A DNA stretch of 64,000 bases from CAYFPX01 sp964501915 (GCA_964501915.1 CAZCVP010000007.1:13335-77334), one strand, 5' to 3'. Shown: positions 26,153-35,122, numbered from the stretch's first letter. Notes: a model not told the origin generated them from the sequence alone. Program-made: numbers and translations.

Positions 26153-27466
26153 ATGTCGAGTCTCAAGGACAAGCTCGCTCAGAAGATCGAGGCGCATCGC
26201 CCACGCACCGTCCGGCTCCTCAAGGAGTACGGCAACGTCAAGGTCGGTGAGGTCACCGTCGCCCAGGCGATCGGCGGTGTCCGAGGTGTCAAGTGCCTCG
26301 TCACCGACATCTCCTACCTCGATCCCTTCGAGGGCATCCGGTTCCGCGGCAACACCATCCCGGAGACCCTGGATGCACTCCCCAGGCCCGAGGGCAAGGA
26401 GTATCCCTACGTCGAAGGCCACATGCACCTGCTCATGACCGGCGACTTCCCGACCGAGGCCGAGACCCTCGAGCTGGTCGAGGACATGAAGGTCCGCCGC
26501 CAGGTCCCGCAGTACGTGTTCGACGTGCTCCGCGCCATGCCGCGGGACAGCCACCCGATGACCATGTTCTCCGCCGCCATCGTCTCGATGCAGCGTGAGT
26601 CCAAGTTCAAGGCCGCCTACGAGGCCGGCACCATGAACAAGATGACCGCCTGGGAGCCGATGCTCGAGGACACCCTCGACCTCTGGGCCCGCCTGCCGGT
26701 CATCGCCGCCTACATCTACCGGATGAAGTACAAGGGCGACACCCACATCGCTCCCCATCCGGACCTCGACCTGGGCGGGAACTTCGCCTACATGATGGGC
26801 GTGGACGACCCGTATGACGACCTCATGCGGCTCTACTTCATCCTGCACAGCGACCACGAGAGCGGCAACGTCAGCGCCCACACCACCCACCTCATCGCCT
26901 CGGCCTGGAGCGACGCCTACTACGCGCTGTCCGGCTGCATGAACGGCCTGGCCGGCCCGCTGCACGGCCTCGCCAACCAGGAGGTCCTGCGCTGGATCCA
27001 GGGCGTCATGGACAAGATGGGCGGCGAGCGGGTGCCCACCGACGAGGAGATGAAGGAGTTCGTCTGGAACACCCTCAACAGCGGCCAGGTCATCCCGGGC
27101 TTCGGCCACGCCGTGCTCCGCAAGACCGACCCCCGGTACATGGAGCAGCGCAAGTTCTGCCTCAAGCACCTGCCGAATGACCCGATCTTCGCCTACGTCA
27201 ACGGCCTCTTCAACGTCGTGCCCGACATCCTGGTCGAGCAGGGCAAGGCCAAGAACCCCTGGCCCAACGTCGACGCCCAGTCCGGCGTCTGCCAGTGGTA
27301 CTACGGCGTCAAGGACTACGACTTCTACACCGTGCTCTTCGGCATCGGCCGCGCCCTCGGCGTGCTCACCAACATCACCTGGGACCGCGCCCTCGGCTAC
27401 CCGATCGAGCGTCCGAAGTCGCTGACCACCGACATGCTGGAAGACATCGTCAGCAGCACCCAGTAG
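26153..27466 (+). CDS. gltA: Citrate synthase, mitochondrial (eukaryotic) type
   Basis: This 437-residue type I citrate synthase joins acetyl-CoA and oxaloacetate to citrate at the entry to the TCA cycle. ATG 26153 follows AAGGAAG. The sequence is of the mitochondrial branch: MSSLKDKLAQKI at the start, GLAGPLHGLANQEVLRW, PGFGHAVLRKTDPRY and NVDAQSGV. The catalytic residues are His271, His319 and Asp374, at almost the same numbering as the pig heart enzyme. Such eukaryote-like enzymes are known in Geobacter and other former Deltaproteobacteria, which supports the lineage call. It is flanked by its own candidate promoter and a strong terminator, so it is probably monocistronic. Confidence 0.95.
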   Translation: MSSLKDKLAQKIEAHRPRTVRLLKEYGNVKVGEVTVAQAIGGVRGVKCLVTDISYLDPFEGIRFRGNTIPETLDALPRPEGKEYPYVEGHMHLLMTGDFPTEAETLELVEDMKVRRQVPQYVFDVLRAMPRDSHPMTMFSAAIVSMQRESKFKAAYEAGTMNKMTAWEPMLEDTLDLWARLPVIAAYIYRMKYKGDTHIAPHPDLDLGGNFAYMMGVDDPYDDLMRLYFILHSDHESGNVSAHTTHLIASAWSDAYYALSGCMNGLAGPLHGLANQEVLRWIQGVMDKMGGERVPTDEEMKEFVWNTLNSGQVIPGFGHAVLRKTDPRYMEQRKFCLKHLPNDPIFAYVNGLFNVVPDILVEQGKAKNPWPNVDAQSGVCQWYYGVKDYDFYTVLFGIGRALGVLTNITWDRALGYPIERPKSLTTDMLEDIVSSTQ

Positions 27467-27505
27467 CGCCACAGCGGGCCCCCTCGGGGGCCGCGTGTGC
27501 TCTCG

Positions 27506-27540
27506 GAGTCGCCAGGTCTTGCCTGGCGACTCTTGCTTTC
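27506..27540 (+). terminator. Rho-independent terminator after citrate synthase
   Basis: An 11-bp perfect stem (GAGTCGCCAGG / CCTGGCGACTC) with loop TCTTG is followed by TTGCTTTC. A smaller GC hairpin (GGCCCCC/GGGGGCC) lies at about 27478-27493. The structure sits between convergent genes and could also stop the minus-strand transcript. Confidence 0.85.
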
Positions 27541-27564
27541 TGCTGTAGCGAAGACTGGCCTGCG

Positions 27565-29145
27565 TTACGTCTCTTCGTGATACTCAGCCTCGGTGTTGAC
27601 GGACCAGATGTTGGACCTGTCCGTTCGGCCGTCCACCAGGTTGTCCACTGCGACCATCGCGGCCAGCATCGAGTGGTCCTGGTTGTTGTAGCGGTGCATG
27701 CCGTTTCGGCCGATGAGGGTGAGGTTGTCGAAGCGATCGAGGAAGGACCGCAGCTCGTCGAAGCGGTCATAGGTCCCGAAGTAGGCGGGGTAGGTCTTGG
27801 GGAGCCGGATCACGACGCCGTCGAGCACGTTGCGTGCGTCGGCGAAGCCCATCGTGACCAGTTCCTGGATCGCGAGACGGTAGAGATCGTCGTCGCTGCG
27901 GCTCCAGAGGGAGTCGCCGACCTCGCAGAAGTACTCCAGTCCGAGCCAGTGGGTCTGCGGGTCGGCGACCAGGTAGGGACTCCAGTTGTTGAAGATCTGG
28001 ATGCGTCCGGCCTGGACGTGGGGTTCCTGGATGTAGATCCAGTTGTCGGTGAGGTCCCGGTCACGGCCGGCCTCGCGGTCCCGGAGCTCCAGGCGGCGCA
28101 GGAGCACGCCGACGGTGATGAAGTCCCGGTAGCAGAGGCCTGCGGCGACCACGCGGACGGGCGGGGGGACGTCGATGGTGGGCGCCATGGCCTCCACGAG
28201 GTCCCGCACGGGCATCGTGGAGTAGACGAGGTCGCTCTCGAAGACCTGCTCCCGGCCGTCCGTGTGCACGGCCCGCACGCCACGGACCTCGTGGGCGTCG
28301 GGGCGGCCGAGCACTTCGACGACCCGCCACCCGGTGTGGATCCCACCGCCGCCTGCCCGGACCTCGTCGGCGACCAGCTCCCACATCTGCCCCGGTCCGA
28401 GCTTGGGGTAGAGGAACCGCTCGATGAGGGAGGTCTCCGTGTCCTTCTGGTCGAGGCCGGCCGGACCGGTCGGCAGGGCATTGCGGAGGTAGTGACCCAG
28501 CGCCTCCTGCAGCGACAGGCCCTTGATGCGCTGGGCCCCCCAGTCCGCGCTGATGTCGCGGCAGCGTCTCCCCCAGACCTTCTCGGTGTAGGACTCGAAG
28601 AAGGTCTGGTAGAGCTCTCGTCCGAAGCGGTTGACCAGGAAGTCCTCCAGGGTCCGCTCCGGGTGGGAGGGCCTCAGGTTGGCCCGGAGGTAGCTGAGGC
28701 CGATGCGCGCGGTGCGGCGTCTCCCCAGCTTCCGCACCGTGTCCGGGTTCAGGCGGAGGGGGTAGTCGAACAGGTGGCCCGAGTGGTAGATGCGCGACTT
28801 CCGGGGCCGCACCAGCATGACCCGGTCCTCCCGCTCCGGGTCCGGGCCCTCCGAGCCCGCGGGCAGTGTCCGGCGGCGACCCTGGACGGTGATCGGCCCC
28901 CGGCTCGCACCGGCCTCCAGCGGCATGCGGTCGATCCACCAGTCCATCACCCGAGCGGACTTGGAGAAGAAGCGGTGACCTCCGATGTCGATCCGGTTGC
29001 CCGCGTGCAGGACCGTCCGCGAGATGCCGCCCATGGAGGTGCTCATCTCCAGGACGACCGGGCGGACGTCCGTCCGTGCCAGGAGCTCCGCAGCGACCGT
29101 CAGGCCCGCGGGGCCGGCGCCGATGACCACCGCAGTCCGTGTCAT
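27565..29145 (-). CDS. FAD-dependent oxidoreductase, UDP-galactopyranose-mutase-like
   Basis: From ATG 29145 this encodes about 526 residues. A Rossmann site TAVVIGAGPAGLTVAAELL is followed by SMGGISRTVLHAGNRIDIGGHRFFSKS, the pattern of UDP-galactopyranose mutase-like and amine-oxidase-like FAD proteins. The C-terminal GRNGMHRYNNQDHSM closes the FAD site. Members isomerise sugar nucleotides or oxidise lipids and amines; the substrate here cannot be named. The region EKVWGRRCRDISADWGAQRIKGLS is typical of the family. The longer reading from 29196 puts AGGAGG directly against ATG, too close for initiation, and adds a non-Rossmann extension. It follows the thiolase gene closely and may be co-transcribed. 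Confidence 0.8.
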   Translation of the reverse strand: MTRTAVVIGAGPAGLTVAAELLARTDVRPVVLEMSTSMGGISRTVLHAGNRIDIGGHRFFSKSARVMDWWIDRMPLEAGASRGPITVQGRRRTLPAGSEGPDPEREDRVMLVRPRKSRIYHSGHLFDYPLRLNPDTVRKLGRRRTARIGLSYLRANLRPSHPERTLEDFLVNRFGRELYQTFFESYTEKVWGRRCRDISADWGAQRIKGLSLQEALGHYLRNALPTGPAGLDQKDTETSLIERFLYPKLGPGQMWELVADEVRAGGGGIHTGWRVVEVLGRPDAHEVRGVRAVHTDGREQVFESDLVYSTMPVRDLVEAMAPTIDVPPPVRVVAAGLCYRDFITVGVLLRRLELRDREAGRDRDLTDNWIYIQEPHVQAGRIQIFNNWSPYLVADPQTHWLGLEYFCEVGDSLWSRSDDDLYRLAIQELVTMGFADARNVLDGVVIRLPKTYPAYFGTYDRFDELRSFLDRFDNLTLIGRNGMHRYNNQDHSMLAAMVAVDNLVDGRTDRSNIWSVNTEAEYHEET

Positions 29146-29200
29146 GCTCCTCACGGCCTTCGAGCCGAGCCGTTCCGGGGCTCGGCCCGCCGTCATCCTC

Positions 29201-30394
29201 CTATGCGACCTTCAGCACCAGGGCCATCGCCGTGTCCCCGGCCGCGCAGCCGGAGAACAGGCCGATGCCGCCGCCGCGGAGCCTCAGCTCCTCGATCAGC
29301 TCGATGATGGCCCTCAGCCCCGTGGGCGACTGGGGGTGGCCCCAGACCAGCGGCGAGCCGAAGCGGTTCACCGCGGCGGGGTCCAGCCCCAGCTCTCGGC
29401 AGAAGTAGACGTCGTTGAGCGCGAAGGGGTTGTGGGTCTTGATCGCGTCGCAGTCCTCGATGCCGAGGTCGCAGCGCCCCAGCGCGTCCAGGGCGGCCGG
29501 CACGGGGGCGGTGGGCATCAGGCCCTTGCCCACCCGGGCCTCCCCATAGGACAGGACCTGGATGGTCACGCCGCGGTCCGAGGACAGGCCTTCGGCCCGC
29601 TCCCGACCGCAGACCACGAGGCCGGCGTTGCCGTCGGCCGGGTGGGTCTGGGAGCCGAAGGTCACGGTGCCTTCGGGCATCATCGGGCGCAACCTGGCGA
29701 GGCCCTCCGCCGTGGAGGGGAACACGCCTTCGTCGGCGTCGACGGTGCCGATCACCTTGCGACCCTTCTTGAGGGCGACCGGCACCATCCAGGCCCGCTG
29801 GAAGGCGCGGTCGTCGGCGAGGGCGTCGGTGTACTGCTGGCTGCGCAGCAGGGCGACTTCGTCCTGCTGCTCGCGGGTGATGCCCGCGGCTGCGGCCACG
29901 GTCTCGGCGGTCTGGATCATCGCGCCGCCGGCCCAGGGGTCCTTGCCGAAGTTGTCCCACACGGGGTTCTCGGCCGAGCCCATGCCCCCCGGTCCCTTGG
30001 GGTTCGGGTAGTAGATGTGGGGGCCGTTGCTGGTGCGGTCACACGCCACGAGCAGCGAGCAGGCCCGCTGGCCGGTCTCGATCTCGAGGGCAGCGGCGGC
30101 GACCATGCGGGCCGAGGTGGCGCAGGCCTGGGCGATGGTCGGACCGGTGATGCTCGGGGCGCCGATCAGTCCGGCCAGCCAGGGGGCGCCGTAGAAGCTG
30201 GCCTTCTGGGGCACGCTGATGCCGAGCACCAGGGAGTCGAAGACCTCGGCGGAGATCTTCCGCGCCTCCAGGGCGGCGACCGTGGTCTCCGCGGCCAGCT
30301 CGATCGCGTGCTGGCTGGCGAGGCTGCCCTGCCAGCGACAGAAGGGGCTGCTCCAGCCGGAGCCGTAGGGGATGAAGACGTTCTCGAGGGACAT
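29201..30394 (-). CDS. Thiolase / acetyl-CoA acetyltransferase family protein
   Basis: This 397-residue thiolase starts at ATG 30394 behind GGGAGG. The acylated Cys is at residue 91 (AQACATSARM). His353 is in WGHPQSPTG, and the second catalytic Cys383 is in SGCAAGDTAM. The THNPFALND segment corresponds to the NEAFA-type motif of the family. Thiolases split 3-oxoacyl-CoA to acetyl-CoA plus a shortened acyl-CoA, or run in reverse. It could complete beta-oxidation of the product of the cluster at 8-24 kb, although distance and strand do not prove it. It is divergent from the corrinoid operon at 30516. Confidence 0.87.
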   Translation of the reverse strand: MSLENVFIPYGSGWSSPFCRWQGSLASQHAIELAAETTVAALEARKISAEVFDSLVLGISVPQKASFYGAPWLAGLIGAPSITGPTIAQACATSARMVAAAALEIETGQRACSLLVACDRTSNGPHIYYPNPKGPGGMGSAENPVWDNFGKDPWAGGAMIQTAETVAAAAGITREQQDEVALLRSQQYTDALADDRAFQRAWMVPVALKKGRKVIGTVDADEGVFPSTAEGLARLRPMMPEGTVTFGSQTHPADGNAGLVVCGRERAEGLSSDRGVTIQVLSYGEARVGKGLMPTAPVPAALDALGRCDLGIEDCDAIKTHNPFALNDVYFCRELGLDPAAVNRFGSPLVWGHPQSPTGLRAIIELIEELRLRGGGIGLFSGCAAGDTAMALVLKVA

Positions 30395-30515
30395 CGCGGA
30401 CCTCCCGGGGTGGTCCCGGTATCCGCGAGGTCCCCCACCGGCCGTGCCGAGTCGGTCGGATTCCGGGCCTGGGTCAGGTCCGCCGCCGCGACGGAGGCCT
30501 CGGGGTAGAGTTCCC

Positions 30516-31160
30516 GCCATGGCCGAGTCCCCCTTCGATCGCATGCGCCAAGCCGTGCTCGATGGCGACGTGGACGCCTGCGCAGCCCTGGCGAAGGCCT
30601 CGGTCGAGCGGGGTGACGACCTGCTGGCCGTGGTCGAGCGCGGCTTCGCGGCGGGGATCCGGGAGGTCGGGGTCCTCTGGGAGGACGGGGAGTACTTCCT
30701 GCCCGAGCTCGTCCAGGGGGCGGAGGCCATCAAGGCGGCCATGGCGATCGTCCAGCCCGCCCTGGGGCGGGCCCAGGGGGGCTCCGCCCAGCGGGTCCGG
30801 GTGGTGCTGGGAACGGTCCAGGGAGATCTCCACGACATCGGCAAGACCCTCGTGGGGACGCTGCTGGAGGCCAATGGCTTCGAGGTCCACGACCTGGGGT
30901 GCGACGTGTCCGTGGAGCGCTTCGTCGGCGAGGTCCGGGCTCGGCCGGCGCGGATCGTGGGCGCGTCGGCGCTGCTGACGACCACCATGCCCGCCCAGCG
31001 CAGGCTGGTGGAGGCCATCGCCGCCGCGGGCCTCGCGGACACGGTCTCGGTGATGGTCGGTGGGGCGCCCACCACGGCGCGGTGGGCCGCGGCCATCGGT
31101 GCCCACCACGCCGACAGCGCCCAGGATGCGGTCGCGGTGGCCGGGCGGCTCGCTCGTTGA
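30516..31160 (+). CDS. Corrinoid (B12-binding) methyl-carrier protein
   Basis: This 214-residue protein of the MtbC/MttC/MetH-B12 type has an N-terminal helical cap (residues about 5-85, with GVLWEDGEYFLPELVQGAEA) and a Rossmann-like domain. The Co-ligand motif is at residues 103-108 (DLHDIG), followed by EVHDLGCDVSVE, GASALLTTTM and MVGGAPTT. It carries a methyl group on cobalt between two methyltransferases. ATG 30516 fits the family N-terminus. Its stop is overlapped by the TTG start of the next gene, the first of three such 4-base overlaps that lock four genes into one unit. Confidence 0.93.
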   Translation, partial: AMAESPFDRMRQAVLDGDVDACAALAKASVERGDDLLAVVERGFAAGIREVGVLWEDGEYFLPELVQGAEAIKAAMAIVQPALGRAQGGSAQRVRVVLGTVQGDLHDIGKTLVGTLLEANGFEVHDLGCDVSVERFVGEVRARPARIVGASALLTTTMPAQRRLVEAIAAAGLADTVSVMVGGAPTTARWAAAIGAHHADSAQDAVAVAGRLAR

Positions 31161-32029
31161 GCGGTCTCGCAGCGCGGCTGACGAGCGGCCCCCCCCTGGT
31201 CCTCGACGGGGGCCTGGGTTCGATGCTCATCTCCCGGGGGCTGGCCCCGGGGATGGCCCCCGAGACGTGGAACCTGGAGCACCCCGACCGGGTCCTCGAG
31301 GTCCACGAGGCCTATGTCGCGGCGGGTGCGGAGGCGGTCCACACCAACACCTTCGGGGGCTCTCCGCTGCGGCTGCAGGCCTTCGGGCTGGCGGATCGCT
31401 GCGCGGAGATCCAGGACGCGGGGGTCCGACTCGTCCGGCAGGCGGGCGCCCGCTGGGTGCTCGGGGACATCGGGCCGGCGGGCGACTACCTGGCGCCGGT
31501 CGGCCAGGCGGATCCCGCGGCCTGGCGGGTGTCCTTCGCCACCCAGGCCAGGGCGCTGGCCGAGGCCGGCGTCGACGGGCTGCACATCGAGACCATGAGC
31601 GACCTGCGCGAGGCCACTGTGGCCCTGGAGGCTGCCCTGGAGGCGACCGGGGGGGCGCTCCCGGTGCTGGTCTCGATGACCTTCGGCCGTCGCCGCCGTG
31701 GCTTCTTCACCGTGATGGGGGACCGCGTGGGGCCGGCGCTCGCAGCGCTGGAGGCCGCGGGTGCCTCTGCGGTCGGCGCCAATTGCAGCGTCACCTCGGT
31801 GGACATGGGAGACCTGGCGGCCGAGGCGCTCGATGCTGTCGACGTCCCGGTGCTGCTCCAGCCCAACGCCGGCCAGCCGCGCCTGGAGGGCGACTCCCTG
31901 CACTATGACCAGGCACCGGAGGCCTTCGCGGCGGAGGTGGCGGACTTCGCGCGGTGCGGTGTGCGGGGCGTCGGCGGGTGCTGCGGCACCGACCCCCGCT
32001 TCATCGCCCGACTGGTCCAGTGCCTGTGA
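31157..32029 (+). CDS. Homocysteine S-methyltransferase-family protein
   Basis: This 290-residue barrel matches the first module of MetH and betaine-homocysteine methyltransferases: VLDGGLGSMLISRG, THTNTF-like VHTNTFGGSP, and the zinc ligands Cys210 (GANCSV) plus Cys275/Cys276 (GGCCGT). It would activate homocysteine, or another thiol, through zinc and accept the methyl group from the corrinoid protein upstream. The start is TTG 31157, overlapping the previous stop. In MetH this module sits directly before the folate and B12 modules; here it is a separate chain. Confidence 0.9.
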   Translation: MSGLAARLTSGPPLVLDGGLGSMLISRGLAPGMAPETWNLEHPDRVLEVHEAYVAAGAEAVHTNTFGGSPLRLQAFGLADRCAEIQDAGVRLVRQAGARWVLGDIGPAGDYLAPVGQADPAAWRVSFATQARALAEAGVDGLHIETMSDLREATVALEAALEATGGALPVLVSMTFGRRRRGFFTVMGDRVGPALAALEAAGASAVGANCSVTSVDMGDLAAEALDAVDVPVLLQPNAGQPRLEGDSLHYDQAPEAFAAEVADFARCGVRGVGGCCGTDPRFIARLVQCL

Positions 32030-32655
32030 GCGTCGCCACCATCCCGGTGACGCTGCGGCGGTCCGAGGTCCTGCACTTCCTCGGGTACCCGGAGGGGCGT
32101 CCACCGCCGCCGCGCGTCGGCACGCTGCTCGACGAAGTGCTGGAGGAGGGTCGGGAGCTGGTCCGTGGCCGAGGGGGCGGGGTCGGGTTGGCGGTGTCCG
32201 AAGCGCCGTCGGTGGGGCTGGCGCAGGTGGAGGCCGAGGGCCTGGCTCTTGGCCTGGTCACCATCGGGCCCGAGCTCGAGGGTCGGGTGGACGAGTACCT
32301 GGCCGCCGGTGCCCTCACCCGCGGCCTGCTGCTGGACGCGGCGGGCTCGGCGGCTGTAGAGGAGGCCGCGGATCGGCTGGGGGCGGAGCTCGCCGGAGAG
32401 GACGCACGCGGTGCCGTGACCTGTCGCCTCAGTCCCGGCTACGGTCGCTGGCGTCTCGAGTCCCAGGCGGCGCTCTTCGCGCACCTGCCCCACCGGCAGG
32501 TGGGCGTGGCCCTGACACCGGAGCTGGTGATGCGTCCGCACAAGAGCATCAGCTTCGCGATGTGGCTGGGGGCGAGCGGCGTCCTGCCCGAGGGTGTGGC
32601 CGGGTGTGTCCGCTGCACGCTCCACACCTGTCGCTACCGAAGGAGTGCCCCTTGA
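32026..32655 (+). CDS. MetH activation-domain-like corrinoid reactivation protein
   Basis: This 209-residue protein has its most informative part at RLSPGYGRWRLESQAALFAHL followed by VGVALTPELVMRPHKSISFAMWLG, the pattern of the S-adenosylmethionine-binding activation domain at the C-terminus of MetH. It ends in a Cys cluster CVRCTLHTCRYRR. In MetH this domain reductively remethylates cobalt that has been oxidised to the inactive state, so the protein probably keeps the neighbouring corrinoid protein active. GTG 32026 overlaps the upstream stop (GTGA). Confidence 0.8.
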   Translation: MSVATIPVTLRRSEVLHFLGYPEGRPPPPRVGTLLDEVLEEGRELVRGRGGGVGLAVSEAPSVGLAQVEAEGLALGLVTIGPELEGRVDEYLAAGALTRGLLLDAAGSAAVEEAADRLGAELAGEDARGAVTCRLSPGYGRWRLESQAALFAHLPHRQVGVALTPELVMRPHKSISFAMWLGASGVLPEGVAGCVRCTLHTCRYRRSAP

Positions 32656-34106
32656 GCACCGGCCACCGCCCGCGCCTCGAGCTGTTGCCCGCCGACGAAG
32701 TCCCGCGCATCGTGCAGGAGGCCTGTGACGTCCTCGCCGGGGTCGGCGTGGTGGTCGAGGACGAAGGTGGCGAGGCGCTGTTGCTCGAGGCGGGCGCCAC
32801 GGCCCGTGGGGGTCGGCTGTGTCTCCCCGAGACCCTGGTCCAGGGGGCCCTGGTGTCGGCGCCCCCGGTGGTCCGGCTCTACGATCGCGACGGCGAGCTC
32901 GCGGCCGAGCTCGGCAGCGGGGCGAGCTTCTTCGACCCCGGTAGCGCCGCCATCCAGCTCCTGGACGGGCCGACGGGTCGGCCTCGGAGCATCACGTCGG
33001 GGGACCTGGTCGACCTGGCCCGGCTGGTGGACGGGCTCCAGGGCTATGCGCTCCAGTCCACGGCCCTGGTGCCCGAGGACGTGCCGGCGGAGCTGGCCGA
33101 CCGCCACCGTCTCCACCTGGCGCTGCTCCACGGTCGCAAGCCGGTGGTCACCGGCACCTTCGCCCTGGACGCCTTCGCGCCGATGCACGCGATGCTGGCC
33201 GCCGTGCGCGGCGGGGAGGAGGCGCTGGCGGAGCGACCGCTGGCGATCTTCGACTGCTGCCCCAGTCCACCGCTGCGGTGGAGTGCCCTCACCACCCGGG
33301 TCCTGCTCGACTGCGCCCGCACCGGGACGCCCGCCGAGCTGGTGTCGATGCCCCTGGCCGGTGCCACGGCCCCGGTGACCCTGCGCGAGGTGGTGCTCCA
33401 GCACTGCGCCGAGAACCTCTCCGGCCTGGTGCTCCACCAGCTCGCGGGTCCGGGAGCCCCCGTGGTCTACGGGGGCGCTGCCGCGGCCTTCGACATGCGG
33501 CGAGGCACCACGCCGATGGGGGCGGTGGAGACGATGATGATCCAGGCCGGGTGTGCCCAGGTCGCCCGCCACCTCGGCCTGCCCTGCCACGGCTACCTGG
33601 GCCTGAGCGATGCCAAGGTCGTGGACTACCAGGCCGGCCTCGAGAGCGGGGTGGGGGCGATCGTCGCCGCCCTCGCCGGTGTGGACCTGGTCTCCGGGGC
33701 GGGCATGCTCGACTTCATCTCGACTCAGTCCCTGGAGAAGGTGCTGCTGGACCACGAGGCGTGCACGATGGCCCTGCGGCTCGTCCGCGGCATCGAGACC
33801 CACGAGGCCGACGTCGTGGGCCTGCTGGGAGAGCTGGTCCTCAAGGGCGAGTTCCTCTCCCACCGCCACACCCGCGCCCACTGGCGGCGCGAGCTGGGGG
33901 TCCCCTCGAAGCTCATCGACCGGGCCGGTCGCGCCGACTGGGAGGCGGGTGGCAGCCAGGACGCCTTCGCGCGGGCCCGCACGGAGGTCTCCCGTCGCCT
34001 CGAGGCGGCCGCCGCGCCGCTGGACGCGGGGCGGGCCGCGGAGGTCGTCGGGATCATGGAGGCCGAGGCTCGCCGCCACGGTCTGGAGGGCTTGCCAGGG
34101 ACCTGA
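32652..34106 (+). CDS. MttB-family corrinoid methyltransferase without pyrrolysine
   Basis: This 484-residue protein belongs to the trimethylamine methyltransferase (MttB) superfamily: FFDPGSAAIQLLDGPTGRPR, then AAAFDMRRGTTPMGAVETMM, LPCHGYLGLSDAK and a C-terminal RRELGVPSKLIDRAG. There is no in-frame TAG codon, so it is a non-pyrrolysine member. Characterised ones of this kind demethylate quaternary amines such as glycine betaine, carnitine, proline betaine or butyrobetaine. It should methylate the corrinoid protein encoded at 30516. The TTG start has AAGGAG seven bases upstream and overlaps the previous stop. Substrate is not predictable from sequence alone. Confidence 0.88.
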   Translation: MSTGHRPRLELLPADEVPRIVQEACDVLAGVGVVVEDEGGEALLLEAGATARGGRLCLPETLVQGALVSAPPVVRLYDRDGELAAELGSGASFFDPGSAAIQLLDGPTGRPRSITSGDLVDLARLVDGLQGYALQSTALVPEDVPAELADRHRLHLALLHGRKPVVTGTFALDAFAPMHAMLAAVRGGEEALAERPLAIFDCCPSPPLRWSALTTRVLLDCARTGTPAELVSMPLAGATAPVTLREVVLQHCAENLSGLVLHQLAGPGAPVVYGGAAAAFDMRRGTTPMGAVETMMIQAGCAQVARHLGLPCHGYLGLSDAKVVDYQAGLESGVGAIVAALAGVDLVSGAGMLDFISTQSLEKVLLDHEACTMALRLVRGIETHEADVVGLLGELVLKGEFLSHRHTRAHWRRELGVPSKLIDRAGRADWEAGGSQDAFARARTEVSRRLEAAAAPLDAGRAAEVVGIMEAEARRHGLEGLPGT

Positions 34107-34171
34107 CTGCGGCGCTCCTTTCCAACTCGCCCCCCTCGCGGGTCCAACGAGCGCTGGACAAAGAGCACGCC

Positions 34172-34933
34172 ATGACCTCTCGCATCACCTCTGTCGCCTT
34201 CGCCGCGCTGATGTTCGGCACCGCCTGTCCCGAGCCCACGGACCTCTGCCCGGAGGTCGAGGCCCTGCCCGGTGGGCCAGACAGTGAGGAGGACCCCACC
34301 GCGCTCGCCATCGGCGACTCCATCTTCGCGACCAACAGCGGCACCTGCCAGGGCATCGCCGGCCAGCTCTCCCTGGACCTGGGCCTCTACGTGCAGGACG
34401 AGGCCGTCAGCGGTCGCCGGCTCACGCGTCCGGAGGACGAGATCGACATCACCCGCCAGTACAGCTCCGGTGACTGGGACCTCGTCGTGCTCGACGGGGG
34501 CGGCAACGACCTGATCCAGGAGTGCGTCTGCAACGGCAGCGGCACCGAGGAGGCCTGCATGGCCGTGGTCGACGAGCTGCACGACCCCACCACGGGGACC
34601 GGCGAGATGGCGGCCCTGCTCGACACCATCGCCGCCGACAGCGGCGCCCAGGTGGTGCTGCTCGGCTACTACCTCTTCGCCTCCGACTCCTGGGCGAACT
34701 TCGATGGCTGCAACGACTACCTCGCGGAGCTCGACGACCGCTACGCCGAGCTGGCCGCGAGCCGGGACGACGTGACCTTCGTCGATGGACGGGAGCTGGT
34801 CGACTGGGACGTGAACCCGGACGCCTACACCTTCGACCACATCCACCCCTCGGTGGCGGGCTCGGAGCTCCTGGCCCAGGCCATCGCCGACGTGCTGGCG
34901 CCAGAGGCGGGCGGGGACTCGGCGACCTGGTGA
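34172..34933 (+). CDS. SGNH-hydrolase-like lipoprotein
   Basis: This 253-residue protein has a signal ending FGTAC, where Cys would be lipidated. It carries the SGNH motifs: block I Ser in LAIGDSIFA, the block III Asn in DGGGNDL, and the block V Asp/His pair in TFDHIHPS. Block II Gly is in the QDEAVSGRRL region. Such hydrolases remove acyl or acetyl groups from glycans, lipids or peptidoglycan; substrate is unknown. It has four extra Cys in ECVCNGSGTEEAC, which could form disulfides outside the cytoplasm. It lies 65 bases after the MttB gene but seems unrelated in function. Confidence 0.78.
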   Translation: MTSRITSVAFAALMFGTACPEPTDLCPEVEALPGGPDSEEDPTALAIGDSIFATNSGTCQGIAGQLSLDLGLYVQDEAVSGRRLTRPEDEIDITRQYSSGDWDLVVLDGGGNDLIQECVCNGSGTEEACMAVVDELHDPTTGTGEMAALLDTIAADSGAQVVLLGYYLFASDSWANFDGCNDYLAELDDRYAELAASRDDVTFVDGRELVDWDVNPDAYTFDHIHPSVAGSELLAQAIADVLAPEAGGDSATW

Positions 34934-34980
34934 GGTCGGCGGGACCGGCGACGCCGAGTCGCCTGAGTTCGCCGCCTTGA

Positions 34981-35107
34981 GACACCGAGTCCGGCGAGAT
35001 CGCCGCCTGGGCGGGATCCGGGGCCGTTTTCCGACGATCTTGGCCGGAAAGGGGCGGGATCCGGCCCGATCGGGGCCGGAAGCGGCGATGTGAAGGGACT
35101 CGGTGTC
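34981..35107. repeat. Nested palindrome upstream of RAYT gene
   Basis: Outer arms GACACCGAGTCC (34981-34992) and GGACTCGGTGTC (35096-35107) are exact reverse complements. Inside them ATCGCCGC (34999-35006) pairs with GCGGCGAT (35082-35089), and TTTCCG (35028-35033) pairs with CGGAAA (35045-35050). The whole 127-base block can fold into a branched hairpin. It lies between the SGNH hydrolase stop and the RAYT start and is probably a REP/BIME-like element recognised by that transposase. Confidence 0.8.
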
Positions 35108-35122
35108 GGAGGTTCGGCACCC

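Noticed and set aside
30394..30428. Inverted repeat TCGCGGA/TCCGCGA between thiolase and corrinoid operon as an operator
   Set aside because: Only 7-base arms that overlap the thiolase start and ribosome-site region; expected by chance at this GC content.
32652..34106. Pyrrolysine-containing MttB
   Set aside because: No in-frame TAG codon occurs in the gene.
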